The notes below the pieces were generated by a model. It searched no databases. It was given only the letters and a program-made list of their open reading frames with translations, and was not told the DNA's origin. Positions 33,203-45,027 of a DNA stretch of 64,000 bases are shown here, one piece after another. The stretch lies in the NCBI GenBank assembly GCA_963556145.1, contig OY744462.1:3782001-3846000 (forward strand). The letters are read 5' to 3'. The position numbers and the translations under genes are program-made. This DNA comes from Hygrocybe punicea (Eukaryota > Basidiomycota > Agaricomycetes > Agaricales > Hygrophoraceae). Position 1 is the stretch's first letter. Every line of letters starts with the position of its first letter.

Positions 33203-34517
33203 ACTTGTTTAGTGGGCCAGTGCTGCGCATGGCATGAACGAGTTCTTTTTTTCCCCTCCTCACTTTCATCATAGCAACCTCTCACCATAGCAACATAAAA
33301 AGTAGAAGAAAAAACCTGCATAGCATGTCTCAACTTCCTCTCCCACTGTCATGTCTTCTTTGCTTCATCATCATGCAATACTCTCAGCCAAAAAAGAGAG
33401 CAACACAATACATCAACTGTCAAATACAACTGTCTTTAAACAGTATGATAACAATTGACTTACATTTGCTAAACCCTACTTCTCCATAACCTTGCTGCAC
33501 AACAGATGATAACATGAAGACAGCTGTGCTTGAGTGGGCCAATGTTGCATATAGCATGAACAAAGTCTTGTTTCTGTTATTGAATTTTTATTTGTATGAT
33601 TATTACAAACATCAATAAGTGATTTTGCTTGAAATATATAATTAGTATATAATATATACAGCGATATCACATTGAATTATATGTTTTAAGTAAAAATATC
33701 ATTATATCATCTGAGTTACACTAATTTCTGCTTATATGACTGATATTTCCATAGATAGTAATGATGGTCACATGTGACTATGACTTCTGTGATCATCTTG
33801 AAATTTAGGATATATGGTATAAAATTACCTTATATAGTTAGACTGGTCACATGTGACTATCACCATTGCGATCAGCAAAAAATTTGCTATACAATATCAG
33901 AAATTGCCTTATATGGTTAGAGTGGTCACATGTGACCCGAAATGATAATATTAGGCAGCAGTTCAATTTTCAGCTGAATCTGATAAGAATTAAGGCCAGG
34001 ATAAATATTTTGAATATAATTGTATTTGTGTAACGAATATGATGAGCAGTATGTGATTTAGCATATATTATGCAAAATTACCATATATGGTTAGACTGGT
34101 CACACGTGACTGTTACCATTGCGATCAGCAAAAAATTTGGTATATAATATCAAAAAGTACCTTATATGGTTAGACTGGTCACATGTGACTATCACACCTT
34201 GCCCGAAATGTTTATATTAGTCAGCAGTTCAATTTTCAGCTAATTCCGATGAGAACTGAAGGGTGTATGAATATTTTGAATATAATTGGGAGGTAATTTG
34301 TCTTGTGTAAGACATCCCATATTTGGATGCTTATGTAAGCCACTCCAAACATGGCCCAGATTTTATGTTACATTCCAACATAAGAAGTAGAATCATATCT
34401 CTTGCCCAAAAAAAATTTCTCTATAGGCGATGCAAAAACATTAATGAATTAATTAATTACGAACCTTCACTGAACCAGGTCTGATAAAGAACTTTTAATA
34501 AATTAAAAGAACTCGTA
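33203..34517 (-). mobile_element. nA element copy 4 in C1 helicase (left copy)
   Basis: 1315 bp with both termini. Its empty site is in C2 at 57237-57245: ..CAATCAT / ACTTGATGAAAAC. It carries five CACATGTG-type palindromes, near 33770, 33847, 33926, 34100 (CACACGTG) and 34181. Other nA copies carry three or two, so the iteron block expanded here. Confidence 0.95.
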
Positions 34518-35232
34518 ACTTGATAAAAACTTTCAGAGCTGAAAATGCACAGCGACAAAAGCTAATTGATGCCACAGTTAGAAAATTCAGCTTGAACACT
34601 GAGCAACAAAGGGCCTTTAGAATTATTGCAAATCATGCTTCATCTCCCAGCAGTGAGCAGTTGAAAATGAATATTGCTGGAATGGCTGGCACTGGAAACT
34701 CACAAGTCATCAAAGCAGTGGTTGATTTCTTTGACAATGTACATGAGTCTCACAGATTTGTTATCCTTGGTCCTACTGGTACTTCTGCAGCTCTACAAAA
34801 TGGCTCAACTTATCACTACTTCTTGGGCATTAATCCAAACATGTCAAATAGAAATGAAGTAATGGGCATTGCTCAGCTCAAAGGTAGATTGGAAGGAGTT
34901 GACTACATGTTCATTGATGAAGTCTCTATGCTGTCTTGTCATGATCTCTACAAAATCAGTGCTAGACTAGCTAAAGCTTTGAATATACATGACATCCCAT
35001 TTGGTGGAATCAACATGATATTTGCTGGAGACTTTGCTCAGTTACCACCAGTTGGAGGTGCACCATTGTACAGTGGAACAGTTGGCACTCAGATCACATC
35101 AGCCTTGACAACACACTCTCAGGAAACTGCAATTGGAAAAGCACTCTGGCATCAAGTGACCACAGTGGTGATTCTCAGAGAAAACATGAGACAGAGTACC
35201 CAAACAGCTGAGGATGCATTGTTTAGAACTAC
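34518..35232 (+). pseudogene. Hel-C1 helicase N-terminal half (left copy), Walker A lysine changed
   Basis: The frame from 34520 reads SLNTEQQRAFRIIANHA, then Walker A as MAGTGNSQ: the essential Lys is Asn (codon 34697-34699), where C2 and Hel-D have GTGKS. Walker B is FIDEVSMLS, then GDFAQLPPVGG and VVILRENMRQ. Loss of the Walker A lysine should abolish ATP hydrolysis. The right-arm copy carries the same change, so it predates the inverted duplication. Confidence 0.9.
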
Positions 35233-35238
35233 TCTTGT

Positions 35239-35499
35239 GTTGGAAGTGGTGATGTAGTAGTCACTTTCAACAGAGCTAAGATCCAATGGTTCCACCTAAT
35301 GGCAGGTTAATCAACACCGGAGCTACAGCACTACACAGTAGTGGATGGTTAAGAAAGTGAACTAAGGTCTGTCTTAGGGTATATGTTAGATATCCTAACT
35401 CTCATTGTAACTGGTCACATAGCTCAGTTGGTAGAGCTACCCTCATGTGTTGGGGAGGTCCCCAGTTCAATCCCTGGTGTGGCCACTATTTTCTTCATA
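35239..35499 (+). mobile_element. 261-bp insertion with tRNA-like 3' part, 6-bp target duplication
   Basis: Flanked by TCTTGT at 35233-35238 and 35500-35505. The empty form is in C2 near 59160 (CCTTGTCAACATGCGC) and in the right arm near 36722-36734. The 3' part (35413-35485) folds like a tRNA: acceptor GGTCACA with TGTGGCC, D arm GCTCAGTTGGTAGAGC, and B-box-like AGTTCAATCC. It resembles a tRNA-derived SINE. However, the tRNA-like part is at the 3' end, reading plus, with only 14 bases after it, which is not the usual SINE order. Confidence 0.7.
35413..35485 (+). other. tRNA-like sequence inside the insertion, not a functional tRNA gene
   Basis: The seven-base-pair acceptor stem (one G-U) and the D arm are good. 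The anticodon stem has only three clean pairs and the T stem pairs only with an eight-base loop. The internal A box (TAGCTCAGTTGGTAGAGC) and B box could still recruit RNA polymerase III. I therefore call it a tRNA-derived retroposon part rather than a tRNA. Confidence 0.6.
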
Positions 35500-35505
35500 T
35501 CTTGT

Positions 35506-35878
35506 CAACATGCGCTATGGCAAATGTACTGCACAGGATATTCAATTTTTGAGAACCAGAATTGCAGGTAAGCGTCCAGACCAGCCCAATGTTGCCTCTA
35601 AGAAATTTAGAAATGTTCCTATCATATGTGGCATTCACTCACAAAAGGATCAGATCAATCTTCTTGGATGTGAAAGATTTGCTTCAGATACCAATCAAAA
35701 CTTGACTAACTTCTATTCCATTGACAAGTGGGGAAAAGACAAGGATTCTGTGAGAAGCAAGTCCAAATCCAAAGCTTTACATCAATCCAGTGACATAGAC
35801 TTTGACACACAAAGGGAGATATGGAAAGTGCGCCATGCTGCAACTGATAACTTTGCTGGAAAACTCTCCGTATGTCTT
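35506..35878 (+). pseudogene. Hel-C1 helicase middle part, single copy
   Basis: Continues the helicase after the insertion with MRYGKCTAQDIQFLRTRIAG, KFRNVPIICGIHSQKDQ and NFAGKLSVCL, ending exactly at the codon for L before GMPVM. Bases 35513-35878 occur once only and are absent from the right arm. At 35878/35879 the sequence jumps to the far end of the inverted C-terminal part. Confidence 0.8.
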
Positions 35879-36587
35879 CTTTGCCTTTTTGAACCAATTG
35901 CCATGGACTATCAGGGATTGTATGAGCCAATATTAGTGGATCAGTTGGTGACCATTTGATAGCGGTATCTGTTTTGGCAGGAACATAGTGAATTCCCTTG
36001 CACAGCTGAAAATTTCGAAGCATAACAGAGCGTGTACCAGCATCAATGTGGCCAGGTAAAGCACCTTCATATCTGATTCTTGTAATCTCATCAAGCAATT
36101 CTAGTTCTCTAAATTCTTGTCTAAGATATCCAGAACAACCTCTAGTGATTACTTCAGTGTCAAAGCCTTGAATGATAACAGTTCCAGCAGCAGAAGCACT
36201 TCTAGACAATGAAGAATAATATGACATGTGATTGAAGCAACTGTTCAAATGCACAACATTAAATGGACGTGTTTTTCCTTGAGCAGCATGAGCAGTCATT
36301 GCAAAGTTGGGAAGCACCCAGACTTGTTGTCTCTCAATGGATTCCTTCAGGTCACTGGGAAATACACACTGAATTGTCTTGGTGTTTTTTACAATGGGCA
36401 CTACATTGTCAGGCAGTCCTGGAATCTGCACCAGCTTTGGAGGTTTGTCCAGTTCAACAAATAAAGTGTCAAGTACTCTTTTTCCATGACTTGCTTTCAT
36501 TGACTGCCAGCCAACAACAAATCCTTCTTGTCCTTTTGTAATGCAGAGTTCAGTGGCATCATTATTGCGAAGCATCACTGGCATACC
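35879..36587 (-). pseudogene. Hel-C1 helicase C-terminal part, inverted
   Basis: Read on minus from 36587: GMPVMLRNNDATELCITKGQ, QIPGLPDNVVPIVKNTKT, NFAMTAHAAQGKTRPFNVVH, SLSRSASAAGTVIIQGFD and DSPWQLVQKGKED. These are the codons that directly follow KLSVCL in the intact protein. The segment is thus the next 709 bp of the gene turned around. Open frames extending beyond 35879 on minus are antisense of the plus-strand gene and not real. Confidence 0.85.
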
Positions 36588-36721
36588 GCAAACAGAAAGC
36601 AGCTGTAATTGCAACTTCATTTGTTCCAGCAAAAGGCTCAGTTGCTATTGGTTCAACCCAAAAACATTCACTGGACACAAACAATGAACCAGTAGCTAAA
36701 AGGCCTCGGATCACAAAAGAC
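36588..36721 (-). other. 134-bp filler of unknown origin at the duplication centre
   Basis: Between the right arm and the inverted helicase part. It replaces the 366 bp (35513-35878) that should lie there. On minus it has an open frame (SLFVSSECFWVEPIATEPFA and onward) with no family that I recognise. I see no copy elsewhere in the window. Fillers of this kind are common at template-switch or end-joining junctions. Confidence 0.6.
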
Positions 36722-37449
36722 CATGTTGACAAGTGCAGTTCTAAACAATGCATCCTCAGCTGTTTGGGTACTCTGTCTCATGTTTTCTCTGAGAATCACC
36801 ACTGTGGTCACTTGATGCCAGAGTGCTTTTCCAATTGCAGTTTCCTGAGAGTGTGTTGTCAAGGCTGATGTGATCTGAGTGCCAACTGTTCCACTGTACA
36901 ATGGTGCACCTCCAACTGGTGGTAACTGAGCAAAGTCTCCAGCAAATATCATGTTGATTCCACCAAATGGGATGTCATGTATATTCAAAGCTTTAGCTAG
37001 TCTAGCACTGATTTTGTAGAGATCATGACAAGACAGCATAGAGACTTCATCAATGAACATGTAGTCAACTCCTTCCAATCTACCTTTGAGCTGAGCAATG
37101 CCCATTACTTCATTTCTATTTGACATGTTTGGATTAATGCCCAAGAAGTAGTGATAAGTTGAGCCATTTTGTAGAGCTGCAGAAGTACCAGTAGGACCAA
37201 GGATAACAAATCTGTGAGACTCATGTACATTGTCAAAGAAATCAACCACTGCTTTGATGACTTGTGAGTTTCCAGTGCCAGCCATTCCAGCAATATTCAT
37301 TTTCAACTGCTCACTGCTGGGAGATGAAGCATGATTTGCAATAATTCTAAAGGCCCTTTGTTGCTCAGTGTTCAAGCTGAATTTTCTAACTGTGGCATCA
37401 ATTAGCTTTTGTCGCTGTGCATTTTCAGCTCTGAAAGTTTTTATCAAGT
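36722..37449 (-). pseudogene. Hel-C1 helicase N-terminal half (right-arm copy)
   Basis: Mirror of 34518-35238 plus the seven bases beyond the insertion. It reads SLNTEQQRAFRIIANHA, MAGTGNSQ (Lys to Asn, codon 37268-37270) and FIDEVSMLS, and ends at ALVNM before the filler. Near its end it reads RTALVNM, where the left copy has RTTLVLE, because the left copy was altered around the insertion site. Confidence 0.85.
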
Positions 37450-38764
37450 TACGAGTTCTTTTAATTTATTAAAAGTTCTTTATCAGACCTGGTTCAGTGA
37501 AGGTTCGTAATTAATTAATTCATTAATGTTTTTGCATCGCCTATAGAGAAATTTTTTTTGGGCAAGAGATATGATTCTACTTCTTATGTTGGAATGTAAC
37601 ATAAAATCTGGGCCATGTTTGGAGTGGCTTACATAAGCATCCAAATATGGGATGTCTTACACAAGACAAATTACCTCCCAATTATATTCAAAATATTCAT
37701 ACACCCTTCAGTTCTCATCGGAATTAGCTGAAAATTGAACTGCTGACTAATATAAACATTTCGGGCAAGGTGTGATAGTCACATGTGACCAGTCTAACCA
37801 TATAAGGTACTTTTTGATATTATATACCAAATTTTTTGCTGATCGCAATGGTAACAGTCACGTGTGACCAGTCTAACCATATATGGTAATTTTGCATAAT
37901 ATATGCTAAATCACATACTGCTCATCATATTCGTTACACAAATACAATTATATTCAAAATATTTATCCTGGCCTTAATTCTTATCAGATTCAGCTGAAAA
38001 TTGAACTGCTGCCTAATATTATCATTTCGGGTCACATGTGACCACTCTAACCATATAAGGCAATTTCTGATATTGTATAGCAAATTTTTTGCTGATCGCA
38101 ATGGTGATAGTCACATGTGACCAGTCTAACTATATAAGGTAATTTTATACCATATATCCTAAATTTCAAGATGATCACAGAAGTCATAGTCACATGTGAC
38201 CATCATTACTATCTATGGAAATATCAGTCATATAAGCAGAAATTAGTGTAACTCAGATGATATAATGATATTTTTACTTAAAACATATAATTCAATGTGA
38301 TATCGCTGTATATATTATATACTAATTATATATTTCAAGCAAAATCACTTATTGATGTTTGTAATAATCATACAAATAAAAATTCAATAACAGAAACAAG
38401 ACTTTGTTCATGCTATATGCAACATTGGCCCACTCAAGCACAGCTGTCTTCATGTTATCATCTGTTGTGCAGCAAGGTTATGGAGAAGTAGGGTTTAGCA
38501 AATGTAAGTCAATTGTTATCATACTGTTTAAAGACAGTTGTATTTGACAGTTGATGTATTGTGTTGCTCTCTTTTTTGGCTGAGAGTATTGCATGATGAT
38601 GAAGCAAAGAAGACATGACAGTGGGAGAGGAAGTTGAGACATGCTATGCAGGTTTTTTCTTCTACTTTTTATGTTGCTATGGTGAGAGGTTGCTATGATG
38701 AAAGTGAGGAGGGGAAAAAAAGAACTCGTTCATGCCATGCGCAGCACTGGCCCACTAAACAAGT
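37450..38764 (+). mobile_element. nA element copy 4 (right-arm copy)
   Basis: Mirror of 33203-34517, plus orientation, 5' terminus TACGAGTTCTTTTAATTTAT at 37450 and 3' terminus at 38764. It has the same five palindrome iterons. It was duplicated with the arm and is not an independent insertion. Confidence 0.95.
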
Positions 38765-41049
38765 ATGATTGGTCCACAATCATCACATCATTTTCATTTT
38801 GATCAGTATCCATTTTGTGTGAAGTTGACTTTGAGTTTGCAGACATATGTTGATTGCGCTCATCTAGGATTTCTTATCTCTGTTCTTGAACAAGTCGTTT
38901 CCATTGAGTACCAGGTTGATTCATTTCAACTTCAAGTGGAGCAGAATTTACTATGATTGAACCATCTGGACATGGATCAAGCCAACCAATGTTTCTAACA
39001 ATGTTTGCAGTGGCATCCATTTGAGCTTTGATCAGTCTACCATGTTGACCAAGTTCAGAATATTTGTTAGTGCCATAATCTGCATTGTTGTCCTGCTCAT
39101 AATTATCATCTCCAAAGTCACCACCATTTTGAATGTTGTCATCATCCAACTGTGAAATCATGTCTGAAGTCATAAATTGAGGACAAATACCATCTAACAC
39201 TGCTCCTTGTCTAAGCTGAGCAGAATAGTCATCTCTAGCATCAAGGCATTCATATCTCAGATTAAAGTTGTCCATAATTTCTAATTGTCTATCAGTGAAT
39301 TCATGATTCATAAATGTTTCATCCCATGATTGTCACTTTTCAGGTCATTGCCAGATCTCCATGGTTTGAATAGAGTGAGCATTGTGGTGCAATAGTATTC
39401 TCTGTCTCCTCTGTCATGTCTGGGCAGTGAGCCACCAACAAAGTTTAGAACAACATGCTTCTTCTTTTCACTGAATTCTATGCAGTGTGCTTCATACAAT
39501 GGGTGATCTTCTAGGAAAAGCTTGGTATCTTCTTGGACAGACTCAGTGCTATCAGACTCATTGTCCTCAGAATCACATTCTATGAAAGTTTCATTATTTT
39601 TAATGTTCAAATCATCAAATTCTATGCTCAATTCATTACTGGTAGATACACCAGATCTCGAAGTTTTTTTGTGAGTTGCAGTTTGTGGCTCAGATTCCAA
39701 GACATCTAACTCATCATCACTGTTTATTTCATCATGAGGTTTTTGAATGTTTCTCTTGACTCTTTCTGCACCCTGCACTCATTCATATAAATTCATGTCT
39801 TCATAATGAGCTGGTCTGTAAATGTAGTCATGCACAGCAGATAGTCCTATGAATTTTCCCTTTTGATTGTGCAGTACAACTTTTTCAGAGTCAACTTGCA
39901 TGTCATTATTGTCATCTGGATTCCAAGCTTTCTGGACTTCCCTAACATAGTTTCTCCAATAAACAAGAATGAATTTATGACTAGTTTAATGGTCAGGGTT
40001 GCCAAGCAGATACATTGAAGCCATTGGACCACCAATCTCAAGTTTTGTAGTCAAAGCATTAATGATCTGGGTGATGAGTTTTCTAGCTTTGTCCTTTCTT
40101 TTTATAGATCCACCAAGCATTTCTGAGTTTCTATCAAATACACTTCTGATGGTATCAAATATACTATAGGTTTTCAATCCAGGCTTTGTAATATAGTCAG
40201 AAATATATGTTACAATGGCTTTGATTGCAGTACCCGAAAGAAGACTTGTAATATCAGAATTGCAGCGAAGTAGAAATGTCACAAGTGGTGTCAATGTATT
40301 GATCCATGCTTCACCCTTCTTCATATTCAATGCACCAGTTTTTGGATCTACTTGTGTTGATTCAAACAAAGGTCTGGGAAATCTAGCTTTGCATTTACCA
40401 TGTTTCTTCATGCAACTGGGTCTATCTTTTCTCTGGACTTTCTCATTGTTTGAACTATTTCTGCCACAATTATGAACATTGGAGCATAAAATCAAATGAT
40501 CAACAGTGTTTGCAAATCTGCCCCACCATGAATTCAACTGTTTGCAATCATTACAATTGATGTCACCGTTCACATCATGCATAATTGTACACATGGGTGG
40601 GGGCTTCAGGCAAAGTCTGAGTTGGATCTTTGTAGTCTTCTTGATTAGATTTCAGGTTGACTGTATCTTTGACTTCATCCATAGTTCCAGTCATGAATTC
40701 ACCAATGTGCACACTTTCTAGATACTCAACAAAAGCCTGTGGGAAATCTGAATTTGGATCCATTATTCTATCTCTGATTTCCTGAGGTGACAGACATCCT
40801 TTGAGCCATAGTAGCATCTGCATGTGAAGAGTGAGACGTCCTTGTTGCTCCACTGTGCCATAGTATGCCTTGGTGTCACCATAAAAGCCAGAATGCTTGG
40901 AACCAACACCAAGAACATGTTTGATAAATAGTTCTACCATAAAGTGAAAGAATCTAGCACCAGCCACTGGATTTTCTGCAATAAGTCTGTAGCATTCATC
41001 ATACCCTCTAAGTTCAGGTGTAAAGGTTTCTTTGGTATCAGAAAAACAT
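38765..41049 (-). pseudogene. Hel-C1 Rep and linker (right-arm copy)
   Basis: Mirror of 30918-33202 with the same lesions: HMQ in place of HMH, TAA after NPDH, the ATGA overlap (39308-39311) and the TAA at 38874-38876. It is a non-functional copy, useful mainly for dating the duplication against the left arm. Confidence 0.85.
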
Positions 41050-43345
41050 TACGAGTTCTTCCAGTTATGGAAGAATTGTTCTTATCAGTCCAGGATATAT
41101 GGCGGATCGTCAGTAATTAATCAATGTTTGAAATCAACTATAGAGCCAAATTCTGCATTTCTAACCCTTTTTTTTTGTTAAAAATCACAAATAAACTACA
41201 TTTTCTGAATTTTATCCTCAAATATTTTCATGAATATAGGATTTATGTTGAGGTTGTAAAACATCACAAACCATACTGAAGGATGAGAAAAAGAATTTGT
41301 ATGATGCGGAATTTGATCTAAAAAGGCAAATGTCACAGTCAGTCACAGAGTTACGAGTTCTTTTAATTTATTAAAAGACTCGTTCTTTATCAGACCTGGT
41401 TCAGTGAGGGTTCGTAATTAATTAATTAATTAATTGATAAAGTTGATCGCCTATAGACAAAATTTTTTTAGGTAACAGATATGATTCTACTTCTAATCCT
41501 GGAAAATCAGATACAGTTAGGGCAATTTTTGATATTATATAGCAAATTTTCTGCTGATCACAATAGTGACAGTCACATGTGACCAGTCTAACTATATAAG
41601 GTAATTTTACACCATATATGCTAAATTTTGAGGTGATCACAGGAGTCATAGTCACATGTGACCACTGTTACTATATAGGAAAATTTCAGCCATATAAGCA
41701 GAAATGAGTGTAACTCAGATGATATAATGATATTTTTACTTAAAACATATAATTCAATGTGATATCGCTGTATATATTATATGCTAATTATATATTTCCA
41801 GCAAAGTTACTTATTAATATTTGTAATAATCATAAAATTTAATGACGAAAATAAAACTGTGTTCATGCCATATGCAACATTGGCCCACTCAAGCACAGCT
41901 GTCTTCATGTTATCATCTGTTATGTAGCAAGGTTATGGAGATGTGGGGTTAAGCAAATATAAGTCAATTGTTATCATACTGTTTAAAGGTAGTTGTATTT
42001 GACAGTTGATGTGTTACTCTCTCTTTTGGCTGAGAATATTGCATAATGACGAAGCAAAGAAGACATGACAGTGGGAGAGGAGGTCAAGACACGCTATGCA
42101 GTTTTATTTTTTCTACTTTTTATGTTACTATGGTGAGAGGTGGGCTTATTAATATATAATATATGCTATATGTCTTATACTACATGTAACATGCTTTATG
42201 CAATTTAATATCATTATTTACTTCATCATGAAAGTGAGGAGGGGAAAAAAAGAACTGGTTCATGCCATGCGCAGCACTGGCCCACTAAACAAGTCTTTCT
42301 CAGTACTCCCCCAGTCTCAAATCTCTACCTGGATCGTGCACCACAAAACTGAGTGAGGAGCAGTCATGTAGGACCAAATGGAGTGGTAAGTACAGCCCCA
42401 CAAGTGGTCTGATGTGTCCTGTTGAGTTGTACTGACCCCCTCCTCCTCATGCCCCCTCAAACCAGATCTCTACCCCCCGAAGTCAGACTGCCAAACCACT
42501 GTAGGATCTGTTAGGAGGGACACACTGGACTGTAAGTACACCCCCAGAAGTGGTCCGATGCCTCCCATTCAACCACACTGACTGCCTCCTCCTCCTGCCC
42601 CCCCATACACCAGATCTCCACCCCCCGAAGTCGGACCACCACACCACTTGAGGAGCGGATGGGGAGGACCCAATGGACTGTAAGTACACCCCCAGACATG
42701 GTCCGATGTCTCCCATTCAACCACACTGACCCCCTCCTCCTCACGCCCCCCCGTACACCAGATCTCTATCCCCTGCAGCCGAGAGGTCAGTACTGACATG
42801 TAGTTTCATTAGTTTCCTTAGTTTTCCTAGCTGCGTAGCATAGAAGGGTGGCTATCTGAGCCATGGAAGGTGTGATTGTGCAGTCTGTGCATGATTCCCT
42901 TTCACCCAGGGGGATGGCTGTCTAGGCCGTAGAGGGTGTGATTGTGCAGTCTGTGCACGGCCCTCCTTCAGTCTCCAATATAAGTCACCAGAGGGGGCAA
43001 TCTGTGCCATGGGAGTTGTAATTGTGCAGTCTGTGCATCATTCACTTCCACCCTCTGGATGTGTCAATAACTGGAGACCGGGACTTCATCGGACCTCCCT
43101 TGAGACTTGTCCAGAAGGACACTGAGTAAAATTAAATAAGGGTGATCTCTCTGAGGACGTGACACTATGACTTTGTCAGATGTCCTTTGAGACTTGCTAT
43201 ATTTGTGTAAATAATGTTTTTTCTTATTAAATCAGGATATGCATATATACAACAAATGAGATGGTGTGTACTAGCCAGGTATTGTCAATAGGTGCATTGG
43301 AGAAGCATCTTTACCAGAAAACAAGTTGACACATAATACAATGAT
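41050..43345 (+). mobile_element. nB1 element 5' part (right-arm copy) with nA copy 3
   Basis: Mirror of 28622-30917. The 5' terminus TACGAGTTCTTCCAG is at 41050. nA copy 3 occupies 41352-42294. The 148-bp block (42307-42790) and the 85-bp block (42850-43050) are both retained. Confidence 0.85.
41352..42294 (+). mobile_element. nA element copy 3 (right-arm copy)
   Basis: Mirror of 29673-30615, 943 bp, both termini present, plus orientation. It carries the same internal deletion as the left copy, so it was duplicated rather than inserted twice. Confidence 0.95.
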
Positions 43346-43751
43346 TACGAGTTCTTCCATTTATGAAAGAATCGTTCTTATCAGTTCAGGATATAGGGCA
43401 GTTCATCAGTAAGTAAATAATTTAATTAATGAATTAATTGATTAATGTTTGAAATCAACTATAGAGCCAAATTCTGCATTCCTAACCCGTTTTTTTTGGA
43501 AACAAATCATGAATAAACTAGATTTTTGGAATTTTGTCCTCAAATATTGTCAGGAATATAGGATTTATCTTGAGGTCATGAAAAATACAAAACCACTCCA
43601 ATGGATGAGAAAAAAATATTATATGACACAGAATTTGATTAAAAAAGGAAGTTGTCACTTTGCATCACAGGAGTCTCAGCTCTCGACTCCCTGACTTCTT
43701 CCACAGTCAAGACCTGCTGTCCCAGCGATTTCGACCATGGCTGACATGAAT

Positions 43752-45027
43752 CAACCCCCACACCTCATTTGGGTTGAAAACGAACAGTCAGGGGGCTTTA
43801 GGCCCTCATGTTCTGGCTGTCTGCACAACCACCACCACCACCTCATTTTCTACCACCAGGACACCCACACCCATCCTGTTTTTGACCACCCCCAGCTAGC
43901 CTACACTGCCCACACTCCATTTCCATTGAAAACGAGCCAGGGGGGATCTCAAGCCCTCGTAATCCGGCTGTCTACCCAACCACCACCAGACTCCCTTTTT
44001 CTACCACCACCCCATTTTCACCCACCAGGATGCCCCTTCCTGCCCCATTTTCGACCACCCCCAGCCAGTACATGCCCCCTGCAACTCGTTTCCATTGAAA
44101 AGGAGAGGCTGGGGGGTCCAAATCCCTTGTGTATCTGCCTTCTGCCTCACTAGCTCGCCCCCTTTTGTTGATCACCAGGACCAGTCCCCCACCCCAATTT
44201 TGACCAATCCTGGCCAGTACATGCCCCCTGTGACTCATTGCCATAAAAATGAGAGGACAGGGGGTCCGAATCCCTTGCGTTTCCACTTTCTGCCTCACCA
44301 GCCTGCCTCCCTTTTTTTGATCACCAGGACCAGTCCCCCTGCCCCATTTTTGACCAACCCCGGCCAGTATACGTCCTCCGCGCCCCGTTGCCATAGAAAA
44401 CGAGAGGCTGGGGGAACATAATCCCTTGCCTTTCCACCTTCTGCCTCACCAGCCTGCCTCCACTTTTTTGACCACCAAGACGACCCCACCCACCCCGTTT
44501 TTGAACACCCCTGGCCAGTACATGGCCCCCACGACTCGTATCTGTAGAAAATGAGAGGCTGGGGGATCCTAATCCCTTGCCTTTCAGCCTTCTGCCCCAT
44601 CAGCCCCCATCTTTTTGACCACCAGGACAGCTCCCGCCCCATTTTCGTCCAACCCCGGCCAGTACACCTCCCCCATGCCATGTTTCCATGGCAAACGAGA
44701 CAATGGGGGGTCTGGCGCCCTCGCTGCCATCTTCTGCCCCAACAGGCCCTCCTTACTTTTTCTGACCACCAGGACGACCCATCCCACCCCATTTTTGACC
44801 ACCCCCGGCAAGTACACACCCCCCGCACCTTGTTGCCATAGAAAATGCCAGATCAGGGTGGGTGGAAAGCCTCGTGTTTCCGCCCTCTGCCCCACCAGCC
44901 CCCATCTTTTTTGACCACCAGGATGAACCCTCTCACCCCATTTTCGACCACCCTCCGGCCAGCCCCTGCACTTTGTTACCATAGAAAACGAGAGGAAAAG
45001 GGTTTCGAAGCCCATGTTTCCACCTTT
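43752..45027 (+). repeat. GC-rich tandem array, unit about 148 bp, in nB2 (right copy)
   Basis: CCATAGAAAACGAG-like words occur near 43774, 43925, 44093, 44243, 44391, 44544, 44689, 44835 and 44981. The last six spacings are 145-153 bp. The plus strand is C-rich. One difference from the left copy is visible at 44681 (acATgg against acGTgg), a CpG transition. Confidence 0.8.

Larger units (their letters stand above)
21884..35512. repeat. Left arm of large inverted duplication
   Basis: Every base here pairs, by reverse complement, with 36722-46026, apart from two insertions unique to this arm: 22711-26767 (4057 bp) and 35239-35505 (261 bp plus its 6-bp duplication). The coordinate sum is constant at 71967 from 26768 to 35238 and 67910 below 22711, so no other indel exists. 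I noted only a few substitutions, all transitions except near 35231: near 22707, 26801-26809 and 27286. The arm starts exactly at the 3' terminus of an inserted element. Confidence 0.9.

Noticed and set aside
35413..35485. Functional tRNA gene
   Set aside because: Anticodon and T stems do not pair properly and the sequence lies inside a 261-bp insertion with its own target duplication.
35706..35878. N-ward extension of the 308-codon minus-strand frame through this stretch
   Set aside because: Beyond 35879 it is antisense of the plus-strand helicase; the real minus-strand coding part is 35879-36587.
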